Positions 26,079 through 35,521 of a stretch of 64,000 bases of DNA are shown here, in pieces. The stretch is from Massilia sp. UMI-21. GTDB lineage: Bacteria > Pseudomonadota > Gammaproteobacteria > Burkholderiales > Burkholderiaceae_D. Made by a program: the position numbers and the translations under genes. The stretch's first letter is position 1; every line of letters starts with the position of its first letter. The notes beneath the pieces were generated by a model that was not told where the DNA came from, ran no database searches, and saw only the letters and a list, made by a program, of their open reading frames with translations. The DNA lies in the NCBI GenBank assembly GCA_015277795.1, contig CP063848.1, positions 1,798,001 to 1,862,000 of the forward strand. Reading direction: 5' to 3'.

Positions 26079-26867
26079 ATGAAACGATTCGTCAAGTGGA
26101 TGATGGCCGCTGCGCTCGTGTTGAGCATGGGCGTCGCCGGCGCCGCCGAGGTACTGCTCGGACCGGGCGACGTGGTCAAGCTGTCCGTCTACGGCAGCCC
26201 CGACCTCTCGCTCGAGACCCGCGTCAGCGAAAGCGGCAACATCACCTTCCCGCTGCTGGGCCAGGTGCCGGTCGGCGGCCTGTCGGTGGCGGCGGCCGAG
26301 AAGAAGATCGGCGACATGCTGGAGAAGGGCGGTTACCTCAAGAAGGCCCAGGTCAACATGCTGGTGACCACGCTGGCCAGCCAGCAGGTCTCGGTGCTGG
26401 GCTATGTGAACCGTCCGGGCCGCTATGCGGTCGAAGGACGCCGCAAGGTGCTCGACCTGCTGGCGATGGCCGGCGGCATCCACGGCGAGGGCGGCGACAT
26501 CATCAGCTTGGTGCGCACCCGCGACGGCAACACCACCCGCGAGACCATCGACGTCGTCGCGATGGTCCGCAATGGCGAGCTGAACAAGGATTACGAAGTG
26601 GCCGGCGGCGACATCATCTATGTCGAGCGCGCCCCGCGTGCCTACGTCACCGGCGAAGTCCAGCGTCCGGGGCCGTTCCGTCTCGAGCGCGGCATGACCG
26701 TCCAGCAGGCCGTCTCGGCCGGCGGCGGCCTGAACATGCGTGGCAGCGATAGCGGCATGAAGATCACCCGCAAGGATGCCAGCGGCAACCCGGTGACGAT
26801 CAATGTCAAGGCCAGCGATCCGGTCCAGGTCGACGATGTCATCATCGTCCGTGAAAGCTGGTTCTGA
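26079..26867 (+). CDS. epsE: Polysaccharide export protein EpsE (Wza-like)
   Basis: The 262-aa protein has a type I signal peptide ending near AGAAE, then the polysaccharide export domain (LGPGDVVKLSVYGSPDLS) and two SLBB-like segments (VSVLGYVNRPGRY, AYVTGEVQRPGPF). Wza homologues form the periplasmic and outer-membrane exit for polymer. There is no lipobox Cys, so unlike E. coli Wza it is probably not lipidated and it lacks the long C-terminal helix. The start at 26079 follows AAGGAG; an upstream frame from 26025 lacks one. It is the third gene of the eps operon. Confidence 0.93.
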   Translation: MKRFVKWMMAAALVLSMGVAGAAEVLLGPGDVVKLSVYGSPDLSLETRVSESGNITFPLLGQVPVGGLSVAAAEKKIGDMLEKGGYLKKAQVNMLVTTLASQQVSVLGYVNRPGRYAVEGRRKVLDLLAMAGGIHGEGGDIISLVRTRDGNTTRETIDVVAMVRNGELNKDYEVAGGDIIYVERAPRAYVTGEVQRPGPFRLERGMTVQQAVSAGGGLNMRGSDSGMKITRKDASGNPVTINVKASDPVQVDDVIIVRESWF

Positions 26868-27056
26868 TCGATGCCGATAAACCTGCTGCGCGCCGGCGCG
26901 CTTCTCGAGCGCCAGCGCTTCGGCGCGCTACGGTTTCTCGGCACCCATCGGTTTGTCGCTGTTGATCCCTCGTAAAAAGCGTTTGTATCGAAGACACACC
27001 CGATTCGCCCGTTTTGTCCACCCGCTGTCAAAGGCATCTGATGCAAAGGTAAGGCC

Positions 27057-28463
27057 ATGAACGTTCATCAATTCCTGCTGATCCTTCTTGCCAGGAAGAA
27101 GATCATCCTGTCGACCCTGCTGGTCACGGTCCTGCTCGCGCTGGGCTGGAGCCTGATGCAGCAGAAGACCTACAAGGCAACCGCATCCGTGCTCCTGAAC
27201 TACAAGGGCGTGGACCCGGTGAGCGGGCTGACCATGCCGGGCAACCTGATGCCGGGCTATATGGCGACCCAGATCGACATCATCAGCAGCAAGAACGTGG
27301 CGCTGCGCGTGGTCGATGCGCTGCGCCTGGCGTCGAGCCCGGTCGTGCAGGCCCAGTGGCGCGAGGCCAGCGAAGGCAAGGGCACGGTGCGCGACTGGCT
27401 GGCCGACCTGCTGCTCAAGAAACTCGAGATCATGCCGTCGCGCGAGTCGAGCGTGGTCGAGATCAGCTTCAAGGGCGCCGACCCGACCTTCGCCGCGGCC
27501 GTCGCCAACGCCTTCGCCGACGAATACCAGAAGATCAGCGTCCAGCTCAAGACCGAGCCTGCCAAGAAGGCATCGTCCTACTTCAACGAACAGACCAAGC
27601 AGCTGCGCGACAATCTGGAAGCCGCGCAGGCGCGCCTGTCGAAGTACCAGCAAGAGAAGGGCATCGTCAGCCTCGACAACAACCGGGTCGACGTCGAACT
27701 GTCGCGCCTGAACGACCTGTCGGGCCAGCTGGTCGCGGCCCAGACCCAGGCCATGGAAGCCAGCTCGCGCGAGCGCATGGCCACTGGCGTGGGCTCGCCC
27801 GACGTCGCCAACAACGCCCTGGTGCAGAGCCTGCGCGTGAGCCTGGCGAGCGCCGAGGCCAAGCTGGCCGAGGCCGCTTCGCGCTACGGCCGCAACCACC
27901 CGGCCTACCAGTCGGCTCAGGCCGAGGTGGGCAAGATGCGCGCCGAACTGAACGCCGCCCTGGGCAGCGTGTCGAAGAGCGTCGGCGCCAACGCCCAGGT
28001 CTACCGCCAGCGCGAGGCCGAGCTGCGCGCCGCCCTGGCCGCCCAGAAGACCCGCGTGCTCGAGCTGAACCGCACCCGCGACGAACTCGGCGTGATGCTG
28101 AAGGACCTCGACAGCGCCCAGCGCGCCTTCGACGCCGTCAGCAACCGCTTCTCGCAGACCCGCATCGAGGCCCAGTCCGAGCAATCCGACATCTCGATCC
28201 TGAATCCGGCGGTGCCGCCCACCGCGCCGTCCGGCCCGCGCGTGCTGCTCAATACCCTGGTATCGATCCTGCTGGGCACCATCCTCGGCGTCGGCCTGGC
28301 CCTGCTGCTGGAGCTGATCAACCGCCCGGTGCGCTCGAGCGGCGATGTCAAGGACATGCTCGGCATTCCGGTGCTCGGCACCATCGAGTGGCGCATGAAG
28401 CGGCCGCGCGGCAAGGGCATCCGCGCGCTGATGGCCCCGCGCCGTCTGCTCCGGCTGAACTGA
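27057..28463 (+). CDS. epsF: Chain-length determinant protein EpsF (Wzz-type polysaccharide co-polymerase)
   Basis: The 468-aa inner-membrane protein has one N-terminal helix (IILSTLLVTVLLALGWSLM) and one near the C-terminus (TLVSILLGTILGVGLALLL). A long periplasmic coiled-coil region lies between them. A Pro-rich motif (AVPPTAPSGPRV) precedes the second helix, as in Wzz/PCP proteins. It would set polymer length and contact EpsE and the kinase EpsG. A 189-bp gap before it contains no promoter I can support. A GC-rich hairpin follows the stop. Confidence 0.92.
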   Translation: MNVHQFLLILLARKKIILSTLLVTVLLALGWSLMQQKTYKATASVLLNYKGVDPVSGLTMPGNLMPGYMATQIDIISSKNVALRVVDALRLASSPVVQAQWREASEGKGTVRDWLADLLLKKLEIMPSRESSVVEISFKGADPTFAAAVANAFADEYQKISVQLKTEPAKKASSYFNEQTKQLRDNLEAAQARLSKYQQEKGIVSLDNNRVDVELSRLNDLSGQLVAAQTQAMEASSRERMATGVGSPDVANNALVQSLRVSLASAEAKLAEAASRYGRNHPAYQSAQAEVGKMRAELNAALGSVSKSVGANAQVYRQREAELRAALAAQKTRVLELNRTRDELGVMLKDLDSAQRAFDAVSNRFSQTRIEAQSEQSDISILNPAVPPTAPSGPRVLLNTLVSILLGTILGVGLALLLELINRPVRSSGDVKDMLGIPVLGTIEWRMKRPRGKGIRALMAPRRLLRLN

Positions 28464-28465
28464 GG

Positions 28466-28490
28466 GCCGCGCGCTCACGAGGCGCGCGGC
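28466..28490 (+). repeat. GC-rich hairpin between epsF and epsG
   Basis: GCCGCGCG and CGCGCGGC pair perfectly around a 9-nt loop immediately after the epsF stop. No T-tract follows, so it is more likely an mRNA stabiliser or attenuator inside the operon than a terminator. Confidence 0.4.
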
Positions 28491-28550
28491 GCAAGCGCCG
28501 CCAGGCAGGCGCAGGACGCCGGCGCATTTCAACAAGAATAGGACACGACC

Positions 28551-29420
28551 ATGAATTCTTCCGTGCTATCAGCATTGCCTTCTGGCCACAACGCCGATTC
28601 GAGCATGGGCGCTCTGCTGCTCGATGCCGGCAAGCTCACGCCCGAGAGCGCCGAGCGTGTCCTGCGCATGCAAAAGGACCTCGGGATCCGCTTTGGCGAA
28701 GCCGCCGTGCGCCTGGGACTGGTGAGCGAGGACGACATCCAGCAGGTGCTGGCGCGCCAGTTCTCCTACCCGTATCTGCAGAAGGGGCAGGCCAACCTGT
28801 CACCGAAGCTGGTGGCTGCCTACGACCCCTTTTCGCCCCAGGTCGAGGCCTTGCGCGCGATCCGCAGCCAGCTGATGCTGCGCTGGTTCGCCCGCGGCCG
28901 GCGCGCGCTGGCGATCGCCGGCGTCACTCCGGAAGACGGCTCCAGCTTGTTCGCGGCCAACCTGGCGGTGGTGTTCTCGCAGCTCGGCGAGCAGACCCTG
29001 CTGGTGGACGCCAACCTGCGCAGCCCGCGCCAGCAGGAAATGTTCGGCGTCAAGCCGCGCCAGGGCCTGTCCGACCTGCTGGCCGGGCGCGCCGACCTCG
29101 ACGTCATCGCGCGCGTCCCGGCCTTCGTCGACCTGTCCCTGATGCCGGCCGGCACCCTGCCGCCGAACCCGCAGGAACTGCTGGCGCGCGAAGGCTTCCG
29201 CAACCTGAATACCCAGCTCGAGAGCCGCTACGACGTGGTGCTGTACGACCTGCCGCCGTTCGCGGCCGGGGCCGATGCGCTGGCGGTGGCCGGACGCGCC
29301 GGCGGCGTGCTGCTGGTGGCCTGCAAGCACCGCACCCGTATCGCCAACATCAGCCGCATGGCCGAACAGATGGCCGAATCCGGCGCCGAAGTGGTCGGCT
29401 CGGTGGTGGTGGAGTTCTGA
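28551..29420 (+). CDS. epsG: Chain-length determinant tyrosine-kinase-like protein EpsG
   Basis: The 289-aa protein has an N-terminal GspE/MshE-N like module (LLLDAGKLTPESAE...) and a MinD/BY-kinase-type ATPase domain with Walker A' LLVDAN and YDVVLYDLPPF. The P-loop position reads TPEDGSSLFAAN: Ser stands where the GEGK/R lysine or arginine should be, so ATP hydrolysis may be lost or altered. No C-terminal Tyr cluster is visible. It partners EpsF in Eps loci. It ends one base before xrtB, so the two are coupled. Confidence 0.85.
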   Translation: MNSSVLSALPSGHNADSSMGALLLDAGKLTPESAERVLRMQKDLGIRFGEAAVRLGLVSEDDIQQVLARQFSYPYLQKGQANLSPKLVAAYDPFSPQVEALRAIRSQLMLRWFARGRRALAIAGVTPEDGSSLFAANLAVVFSQLGEQTLLVDANLRSPRQQEMFGVKPRQGLSDLLAGRADLDVIARVPAFVDLSLMPAGTLPPNPQELLAREGFRNLNTQLESRYDVVLYDLPPFAAGADALAVAGRAGGVLLVACKHRTRIANISRMAEQMAESGAEVVGSVVVEF

Positions 29421-29421
29421 G

Positions 29422-30414
29422 ATGGCGACGGCCGCACCCAAGCAATCCGCGGCAGCCATGCCGTACGACGCGCCGCCCAGCCTGTCCGCGACCCTCGCGG
29501 CGCTGCGCAACGCGCTGCCGGAATGGTGGCCCATCTTCGCCGGCCTGGCGATCCTGTTCGGGCCGACCTTCTACGACCTGTTCACCGGCGCCTGGGTCAG
29601 CGAGGAACAGGGACATGGCCCGATCATCTTCTTCCTGGCGCTGTGGCTGATCTGGCGCAAGTGGCCGGAGACGATGGCCGCGATCGGCTATCCCGCCGAG
29701 CGGCCGCCCGGCAGCTGGACCGGCTGGCCGGTGCTGGCCATCGGCCTGGCCTTCCACCTGCTGGGCCGCTCGCAGAAGATCCTGATGTTCGAGGTGGCGT
29801 CGATCCTGGTGGTGATGGCGGCCGTGATGCTGCTCAAGTTCGGCAGCCGCGCCCTGCGCGTGCTCTGGTTCCCGTTCTTCTTCATGCTGTTCATGGTGCC
29901 GCTGCCGAGCGAACTGGTGGCGGCAGTGACGATGCCGATGAAGATGGCGGTGTCCTATGTTACCGAGCACATCCTGTTCGCGCTGGGCTACCCGATCTCG
30001 CGTTCCGGGGTGGTGCTGCAAATGGGCCAGTACCAGCTGCTGGTGGCCGACGCCTGCGCCGGCCTGCAGACCCTGCTCACCCTGGAAGCGCTCGGCCTGT
30101 TCTACCTGAACCTGATGCGCCATCCTTCGGCCTTTCGCAACATCACGCTGGCGGTCCTGATCATCCCGATCTCGTTCACGGCCAACGTGATCCGCGTGAT
30201 CGCACTGACCCTGATCACCTATTACTTCGGCGATGCCGCCGGCCAGGGCTTCCTGCACGGCTTTGCCGGCATGGTCCTGTTCATCACCGCGCTGGTGCTG
30301 ATCCTGGCGGTCGACAACGGCCTGCAGTGGTGGATCAAGCGCCGCGAAGCGGGCGGCGGCGACGGCGGCCCGCGCGGCGGCGGGCGCCGGCCCATCATGA
30401 AGGAGGCAACATGA
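29422..30414 (+). CDS. xrtB: Exosortase B
   Basis: The 330-aa polytopic membrane protein is the XrtB-type transpeptidase that recognises PEP-CTERM signals. The catalytic triad is visible: Cys212 (VADACAGLQTL), Arg258 (ANVIRVIAL) and His279 (GFLHGFAG). About eight helices surround these. Exosortases cleave the sorting helix and probably link the protein to a surface molecule. PEP-CTERM substrates in this window are at 1611, 51643 and 56786. Its start overlaps nothing, but the next gene, epsI, overlaps its stop by four bases. Confidence 0.95.
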   Translation: MATAAPKQSAAAMPYDAPPSLSATLAALRNALPEWWPIFAGLAILFGPTFYDLFTGAWVSEEQGHGPIIFFLALWLIWRKWPETMAAIGYPAERPPGSWTGWPVLAIGLAFHLLGRSQKILMFEVASILVVMAAVMLLKFGSRALRVLWFPFFFMLFMVPLPSELVAAVTMPMKMAVSYVTEHILFALGYPISRSGVVLQMGQYQLLVADACAGLQTLLTLEALGLFYLNLMRHPSAFRNITLAVLIIPISFTANVIRVIALTLITYYFGDAAGQGFLHGFAGMVLFITALVLILAVDNGLQWWIKRREAGGGDGGPRGGGRRPIMKEAT

Positions 30415-31130
30415 ATCGCCGTTTCGCCATCAGCCTGGTGCTCGGGGTGGCCATGGCCGGCACCTCGGCGCTGACCGGCGCGCTCACGCCCAAGGCGCGC
30501 GTGCCCCAGGCCCACGAACAGTTCAGCCTGGAACAGATGATCCCGCAGCGCTTCGGCGACTGGCGCATCGACCCTTCGGTGGTGCCGCTCCAGCCCGACC
30601 CCGAGCAGCAGAGCGTGCTCGAGAAGATCTACGACCAGACCCTGTCGCGTACCTACGTCAACGGCCAGGGCCAGCGCGTGATGCTCTCGATCGCCTACGG
30701 GGGCGACCAGAGCAAGGCGCTGCAGCTGCACCTGCCCGAGGTCTGCTACGTGGCCCAGGGTTTCCAGATGGTGCAGGAAGACGAGGGCGGGCTGCCCACG
30801 CGCTTCGGCGAACTCCCGGTCAAGCGCCTGGTGGCGCGCCTGCACGAGCGCAACGAACCGATCACCTACTGGATCACGATCGGCGAGCACGCCGAGCGGG
30901 CCGGCATCCAGCAGAAGCTGCGCCGCCTGGCCTACGGCCTGTCGGGCGAGATTCCGGACGGCATGCTGGTGCGGGTCTCGACCATCCAGGCCAACGAGGC
31001 CCGGGCCTACCAGGTGCAGGATCGCTTCGTCGCCGAGATGCTGGGCGTGATGGCGCCGCGCGACCGCGCCCGCCTGGTCGGCGCGGGCCTGGCGCCGGCG
31101 CCGGCGCCTGGGCCGGCGGCGCAGGGCTGA
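30411..31130 (+). CDS. epsI: EpsI, exosortase-associated protein
   Basis: The 239-aa protein has an N-terminal membrane anchor (FAISLVLGVAMAGTSAL) and the EpsI core with FGDWRID and LPEVCYVAQGF, the family's conserved Cys segment. YWITIGEHAERAGIQQKL follows. EpsI is found beside exosortases, often fused to them, and is presumed periplasmic and needed for sorting. The start ATG 30411 overlaps the xrtB stop (ATGA) and follows AAGGAGG, so translation is coupled. A short Pro/Ala tail closes the protein. Confidence 0.93.
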   Translation: MNRRFAISLVLGVAMAGTSALTGALTPKARVPQAHEQFSLEQMIPQRFGDWRIDPSVVPLQPDPEQQSVLEKIYDQTLSRTYVNGQGQRVMLSIAYGGDQSKALQLHLPEVCYVAQGFQMVQEDEGGLPTRFGELPVKRLVARLHERNEPITYWITIGEHAERAGIQQKLRRLAYGLSGEIPDGMLVRVSTIQANEARAYQVQDRFVAEMLGVMAPRDRARLVGAGLAPAPAPGPAAQG

Positions 31131-31165
31131 AGCAGAGAAGGCAGAGAAAAGGGTAACGGCACCAG

Positions 31166-32635
31166 ATGAACATCAACGCGATCATCCCGTACGTCTATTA
31201 TTCGCTCCCGTGGGCCTTCATCATCGGCCTGTCGATCGCGGCCGTCGTGGGGATCGGCATCGGGCTGGTGTGGCCGCGCTTCCTGGTTTATCCCTACCTG
31301 GCGATCTATTTCTGCATGAACTCCACCAGCTACGGGAACATGGCGATCTTCGCCACCCGCAGCATCTACAGCCGCGGCTCCGGCGTGCTCCTGTTCGGCC
31401 TGCTGCTGTGGTACGTGCTGGGGGCCTGGGCCTGTGCCCGCGTGGCCGCCAGCTTCCAGCGCTATCCGACCCCGGCCTGCAACCTGCGGCCCTGGTTCTG
31501 GGCCTGGCTGGCGCTGCTGGCCGGGCACCTCGCGGTCGGCCTGATGAACGACGTCGGCGTGGCCGAGGCGCTTACCCCGCAGGGCTTCTCCAACATCGTC
31601 TGGATGGCGCCGCTGATCTCGCTGATGCTGCTGTCTTTCCGCACCCGCGAGCACGTGCTCGAGCTCACCCATTTCATCCTGATCGTCGGCCTGTGCCGCT
31701 CGCTGTTCGGGCTGGCGCGCTGGGCCGCCTTCGGGGGCGACCCGAACAATGTGTATGCCAACCTGAACGCCATCAAGATCCGCCTGACCTTCTTCGACAT
31801 CAACGACAGCCTGGTGTGCACCGTCGCCTTCGCGATCGCCGCCGTCCACCTGTTCCAGACGGTCAAGGTCGACCGTCCCAGATTCTGGCGCGCCATCGAA
31901 TGGATGACCCTGTGCTCGACCGCGCTGTGCATCCTGCTGTCCTACCGCCGCAGCGCCTGGATCGGCTTCATGCTGGCCTTCCTGGTGATCATGATGCGCT
32001 TCCCGCTCAAGCGCCGCATGCAGCTCATGACGGCCGGGGTGCCGGTGGTCGGGGCCGCGCTTGCCTACGTCGCGGTGCAGCGCCTGTCCCAGACCAAGGG
32101 GGCGGGTAGTGGCCTGTCGAGCCTGGTCTACGACATGCAGTCGCGCCGCTTCGGCCCCGAGAGCGAACGGGTGCTGGAGCTGAAGTTCGCGCTGGCCGAC
32201 TTCCTGGCCAATCCCCTGACCGGCATCGGTTCCTGGGGGCGCTACACCGGCTACCAGTACATCTCGTGGCAGCAGAATCCCGACGGCGGCCTGTTCCTGC
32301 ACAGCGGCGCACTGCATGTCGCGCTCAAGAGCGGCCTGCTCGGCACCTTCCTGCTGTTCGGCACCATCGTGACCTTCGTGCTGTTCGCGCGGCGCACGCT
32401 CAAGACCCTGCCGCCCGAACTGCTCGGCCTGGCGACGGCCGGCGTGGCCGGGATCGCCTTCATGATTCCCGACTTCCTGATCGGCACGCCGTTCCCGCAG
32501 GTACGCACGACCCAGATGCTGGCGATCTGCCTGGCCCTGCCTTACGTGGCGGCGGCGGTGGCGAAGGCGGCCCCGGCAACGAAGCCGGCGCTCAAGCCCT
32601 TCATGCCGCCGCGTCCTCACCTGGTGCACGCCTGA
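31166..32635 (+). CDS. O-antigen ligase/polymerase (Wzy-like) family membrane protein
   Basis: The 489-aa integral membrane protein has many hydrophobic helices and the long periplasmic loop typical of Wzy/WaaL proteins. The conserved segment LSYRRSAWIGFM marks the family. Its context suggests polymerisation of the exopolysaccharide repeat rather than lipopolysaccharide ligation. It follows epsI by 35 bp and overlaps the flippase gene by one base (TGATG at 32633-32637). Sequence alone does not separate polymerase from ligase. Confidence 0.82.
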   Translation: MNINAIIPYVYYSLPWAFIIGLSIAAVVGIGIGLVWPRFLVYPYLAIYFCMNSTSYGNMAIFATRSIYSRGSGVLLFGLLLWYVLGAWACARVAASFQRYPTPACNLRPWFWAWLALLAGHLAVGLMNDVGVAEALTPQGFSNIVWMAPLISLMLLSFRTREHVLELTHFILIVGLCRSLFGLARWAAFGGDPNNVYANLNAIKIRLTFFDINDSLVCTVAFAIAAVHLFQTVKVDRPRFWRAIEWMTLCSTALCILLSYRRSAWIGFMLAFLVIMMRFPLKRRMQLMTAGVPVVGAALAYVAVQRLSQTKGAGSGLSSLVYDMQSRRFGPESERVLELKFALADFLANPLTGIGSWGRYTGYQYISWQQNPDGGLFLHSGALHVALKSGLLGTFLLFGTIVTFVLFARRTLKTLPPELLGLATAGVAGIAFMIPDFLIGTPFPQVRTTQMLAICLALPYVAAAVAKAAPATKPALKPFMPPRPHLVHA

Positions 32636-34155
32636 TGAACCTGCGCCTCGCCCGCAATGCCTGGTCGAACCTGCTCGGCGCCGCGATTCCCGCCCTGGTC
32701 ATGCTCGGCACCGTGCCGCTGGTCGTCAAGGGGCTGGGCGACGCCAGCTATGGCGTGTACTCGCTGGTCACGGCCATCGTCGGCTATTTCGCCGTCATCG
32801 ACATCAACGTCACCGCCGGTTCGGTCAAGTACATCGCCGAGCACAATGCCCGCAAGGATGACGAGCGCATCTTCGAAACCATCTCCTTCGGCCTGGCGAC
32901 CTATGCCGGCATCGGCGTGCTGGGCGCGCTCGGCCTGTTCTTCGGCGCCGCCTGGTTCGCAGGCGGCGTGTTCGAGGTGCCGCAGGCACTGGTGGCGGAA
33001 GCCACCGCGACCTTGCGGCTGGCGGCGCTCGGCTTCCTGGCGGGCCAGCTGCAGAGCTACCTGAACAGCGTGCCGCAGTCGCTGATGCGCTACGACATCT
33101 CGGCGCGCCTCGAAATGGTGTTCGGCACCCTGGTGCCCCTTGGCACCGTCGGCGTGCTGCTGCTCGGCTACGGCCTGTTCGAAGTGATCCTGCTACGGGT
33201 GTTCGCCTCGAGCGTCCATTGCTGCATCCTGTGGGGCGCGATCCGGCGCCTGCTGCCCGGCATGCGCTGGCGCTGGCCGGGCCGGGGCTTTCGCAACGCG
33301 CTGCTCGGCTTTTCGGCCTATTCCTTCCTGTCGCGTTTCGCCACGCTGTCGTATGCCCATGCCGACAAGCTGATCATCGGCGCCCTGGTCGGCGTGACCG
33401 GCCTGGCCTATTTCACGGTGGCGGCCACGCTTGCCAACCGCGTGCTGAGCCTGACCTTCCGCCTGTCCGGGGTGTTCTTCCCGGCCGCCAGCGCGCTGGC
33501 GGCGGCGGGCGAACTGGCGCGCCTGGACCGCGTCTACCTGAAGGCCACGCGCTACGTGGTCTACCTGAACGCCGCGATCCTGGTGCTGGTGGCGGTGTTC
33601 GCCCACCAGATCCTCGGCTACTGGATGAACGACGCCTTTGCCCGCAACGGCGCCACGGTACTGGCCGTGATGGCGCTGTCGCAGTTCGTCGACTCGCTCA
33701 CCAGCCTGCCTTCGCTGGTCAACGACGGCATGGGCCATCCGCGCGTGTCCGGCCTGTTCGCGGTCACCCGCGCCATCGCCGGGCTGGGCATCGTCTGGAT
33801 CGGGGTGGCGGGCTGGGGCATCGACGGCGCGGCCTGGGGCCACCTGGCCGCTTCGCTGGTGTTCACCAGCGCCTTCCTGCTGTACGTGCACGGCCGCACG
33901 GTGCCGACCACGCTCGGCAGGCTGCTGGGCCAGGGCTATGCGCCCGGCCTGGCCGGGGTGGCGCTGGTGGCGATCGCCGCCACCACGGCCGAGCAGTTGT
34001 TCGACCGCGGCGCCTGGGACTTCGTGTTCATCCTGGGCGTCACGGTGCTGCTGCTGGGCGTGCACGGCGCGCTGTTCGTGGTCGAGCGCGACGATCGCCT
34101 GCTGGCCTGGTCGCGCCTGAAGGCCGGCCGGGCGCGCTCGCAGGCGGCCGGCTGA
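32635..34155 (+). CDS. Polysaccharide flippase (Wzx-like, MATE/MOP superfamily)
   Basis: The 506-aa protein has about 12-14 membrane helices and the N-terminal LLGAAIPALVMLGTVPLVVK typical of RfbX/Wzx flippases. It would move the lipid-linked repeat unit across the inner membrane before polymerisation by the adjacent Wzy-like protein. It starts at ATG 32635, overlapping the previous stop. The final ~20 residues are Arg/Lys-rich and cytoplasmic, as expected for this fold. Confidence 0.88.
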   Translation: MNLRLARNAWSNLLGAAIPALVMLGTVPLVVKGLGDASYGVYSLVTAIVGYFAVIDINVTAGSVKYIAEHNARKDDERIFETISFGLATYAGIGVLGALGLFFGAAWFAGGVFEVPQALVAEATATLRLAALGFLAGQLQSYLNSVPQSLMRYDISARLEMVFGTLVPLGTVGVLLLGYGLFEVILLRVFASSVHCCILWGAIRRLLPGMRWRWPGRGFRNALLGFSAYSFLSRFATLSYAHADKLIIGALVGVTGLAYFTVAATLANRVLSLTFRLSGVFFPAASALAAAGELARLDRVYLKATRYVVYLNAAILVLVAVFAHQILGYWMNDAFARNGATVLAVMALSQFVDSLTSLPSLVNDGMGHPRVSGLFAVTRAIAGLGIVWIGVAGWGIDGAAWGHLAASLVFTSAFLLYVHGRTVPTTLGRLLGQGYAPGLAGVALVAIAATTAEQLFDRGAWDFVFILGVTVLLLGVHGALFVVERDDRLLAWSRLKAGRARSQAAG

Positions 34156-34246
34156 GGGTGGCGGCGCGCGGTGCGCAATCTCTGCAACATGATACGAAAG
34201 GATGTGGTCGAAGCGTGATGGGAAAACCAAGCCTGTGGAGAGTGAC

Positions 34247-35521
34247 ATGCGCATTTTGATGGTGTCGGAAGATCTACCGGGCGACAAGGTCGGCGGCCTC
34301 GGCAAGCACGTGGTGACGCTCGCCAACCGCTTGCTGGCCGAAGGCCATGACGTCGAGATCCTGGGCCGCAACGACCGCGGCATCGAGCGTTGCGCCGAGC
34401 AGATCGGCTTCAGGGGCCATTTCCGCCCCGGGTTCGATCTTGCCCGCCCCGGCTGGAAAGAGCTGCAGCTGGGCGTGTTCAACCCCCTCAAGCGGCCCTT
34501 CTTCGCACGCAAGATCGCGACGGCGATCAACGAGCACGCGCCGGGCTTCGACGTGGTGCACTACCACGGCCACGTGCCGATGGTCGGGCTGCACGTGGAG
34601 GAGGGCATCAACTACGTGCAGACCCGCCACGACCAGGGCAGCGAGTGCCTGACCCACCTGCGCTTTCGCGACGAGGCCGTGTGCGACAACCTGGTGCCGG
34701 GCGACTGCTCGGCCTGTATTGCGCGCAAGGACAAGCCTGCCGGGGCGATGCGCAAGACCGTGACCGCGATCGCCGTCAACGGCTACCGCAGCCAGGTCGC
34801 GCGCGCCTTCGCGCGCCACAAGACGGTGTTCGTGTCCGATTTCCTGCGCCGCCAGTTCCTGCGCGCCGTTCCGGATGCCGACCTGTCGCGCTGCCGCGTG
34901 ATCCACAACTTCGTCGACTATCCGCGCCTGCTGGCGGTGGCGCGCCGGGCGCCGGCGCCGACCCCGGGCGAGGTGGTGCTGGTCGGCCGGGTCGACGCCG
35001 GCAAGGGCTTCGGCGAGTTCCTGGCCGCCAGCCAGGGCCGCCTGCCGCCCCATGCGCAGTTGCGGGTCGCCGGCGATGGCCCGCTGCTGGCCACGCTGCA
35101 GGCGCGCTACAGCAGTCCCCAGGTGGGTTTCCTGGGCTGGCAGGACTACGATGCCGCACTGGCGCTGAGCGCACGCGCCCACCTGTGCGTGGTGCCCTCG
35201 GTGTGCGAGGAAGCCTGCAGCACCACCGTGCTCGAGGCGCTGGCCCTGGGTCGCCAGTGCGTGGCGATGGCGCGCGGCGGCACGCCCGAGCTGGCCGCCT
35301 ACCAGCAATACGACGGCCAGTTGCAACTGGCCGACACGATGGACGAGCTGGTCGAGCGCGTGCGCGCCCAGCTCGCCGAACCACCGCGCCAGCTTGCGCC
35401 GCCGCTTTCCTTCGGCGCCGACGCCGGGCGCCTACTACCTCGCTTACTGGAGTTGTATGCAGAGCAAACCAACCTTCTCGATCGTTACGTGCACCTGGAA
35501 CAGCGCCGCCACGCTGGCTGA
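34247..35521 (+). CDS. Glycosyltransferase family 4
   Basis: The 424-aa GT-B enzyme has an N-terminal acceptor domain beginning MRILMVSEDLPGDKVGGLG and a donor domain with VLVGRVDAGKGF. The motif CVVPSVCEEACSTTVLEALAL is the E-x7-E region of GT4. The central Cys-rich part (ECLTHLRFRDEAVCDNLVP and following CSACIARK) looks like a zinc or structural Cys cluster seen in some GT4 enzymes of exopolysaccharide loci. The start at 34247 is chosen because GGAGAG precedes it. It overlaps the following GT2 gene by 65 bp. Donor and acceptor are unknown. Confidence 0.88.
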   Translation: MRILMVSEDLPGDKVGGLGKHVVTLANRLLAEGHDVEILGRNDRGIERCAEQIGFRGHFRPGFDLARPGWKELQLGVFNPLKRPFFARKIATAINEHAPGFDVVHYHGHVPMVGLHVEEGINYVQTRHDQGSECLTHLRFRDEAVCDNLVPGDCSACIARKDKPAGAMRKTVTAIAVNGYRSQVARAFARHKTVFVSDFLRRQFLRAVPDADLSRCRVIHNFVDYPRLLAVARRAPAPTPGEVVLVGRVDAGKGFGEFLAASQGRLPPHAQLRVAGDGPLLATLQARYSSPQVGFLGWQDYDAALALSARAHLCVVPSVCEEACSTTVLEALALGRQCVAMARGGTPELAAYQQYDGQLQLADTMDELVERVRAQLAEPPRQLAPPLSFGADAGRLLPRLLELYAEQTNLLDRYVHLEQRRHAG

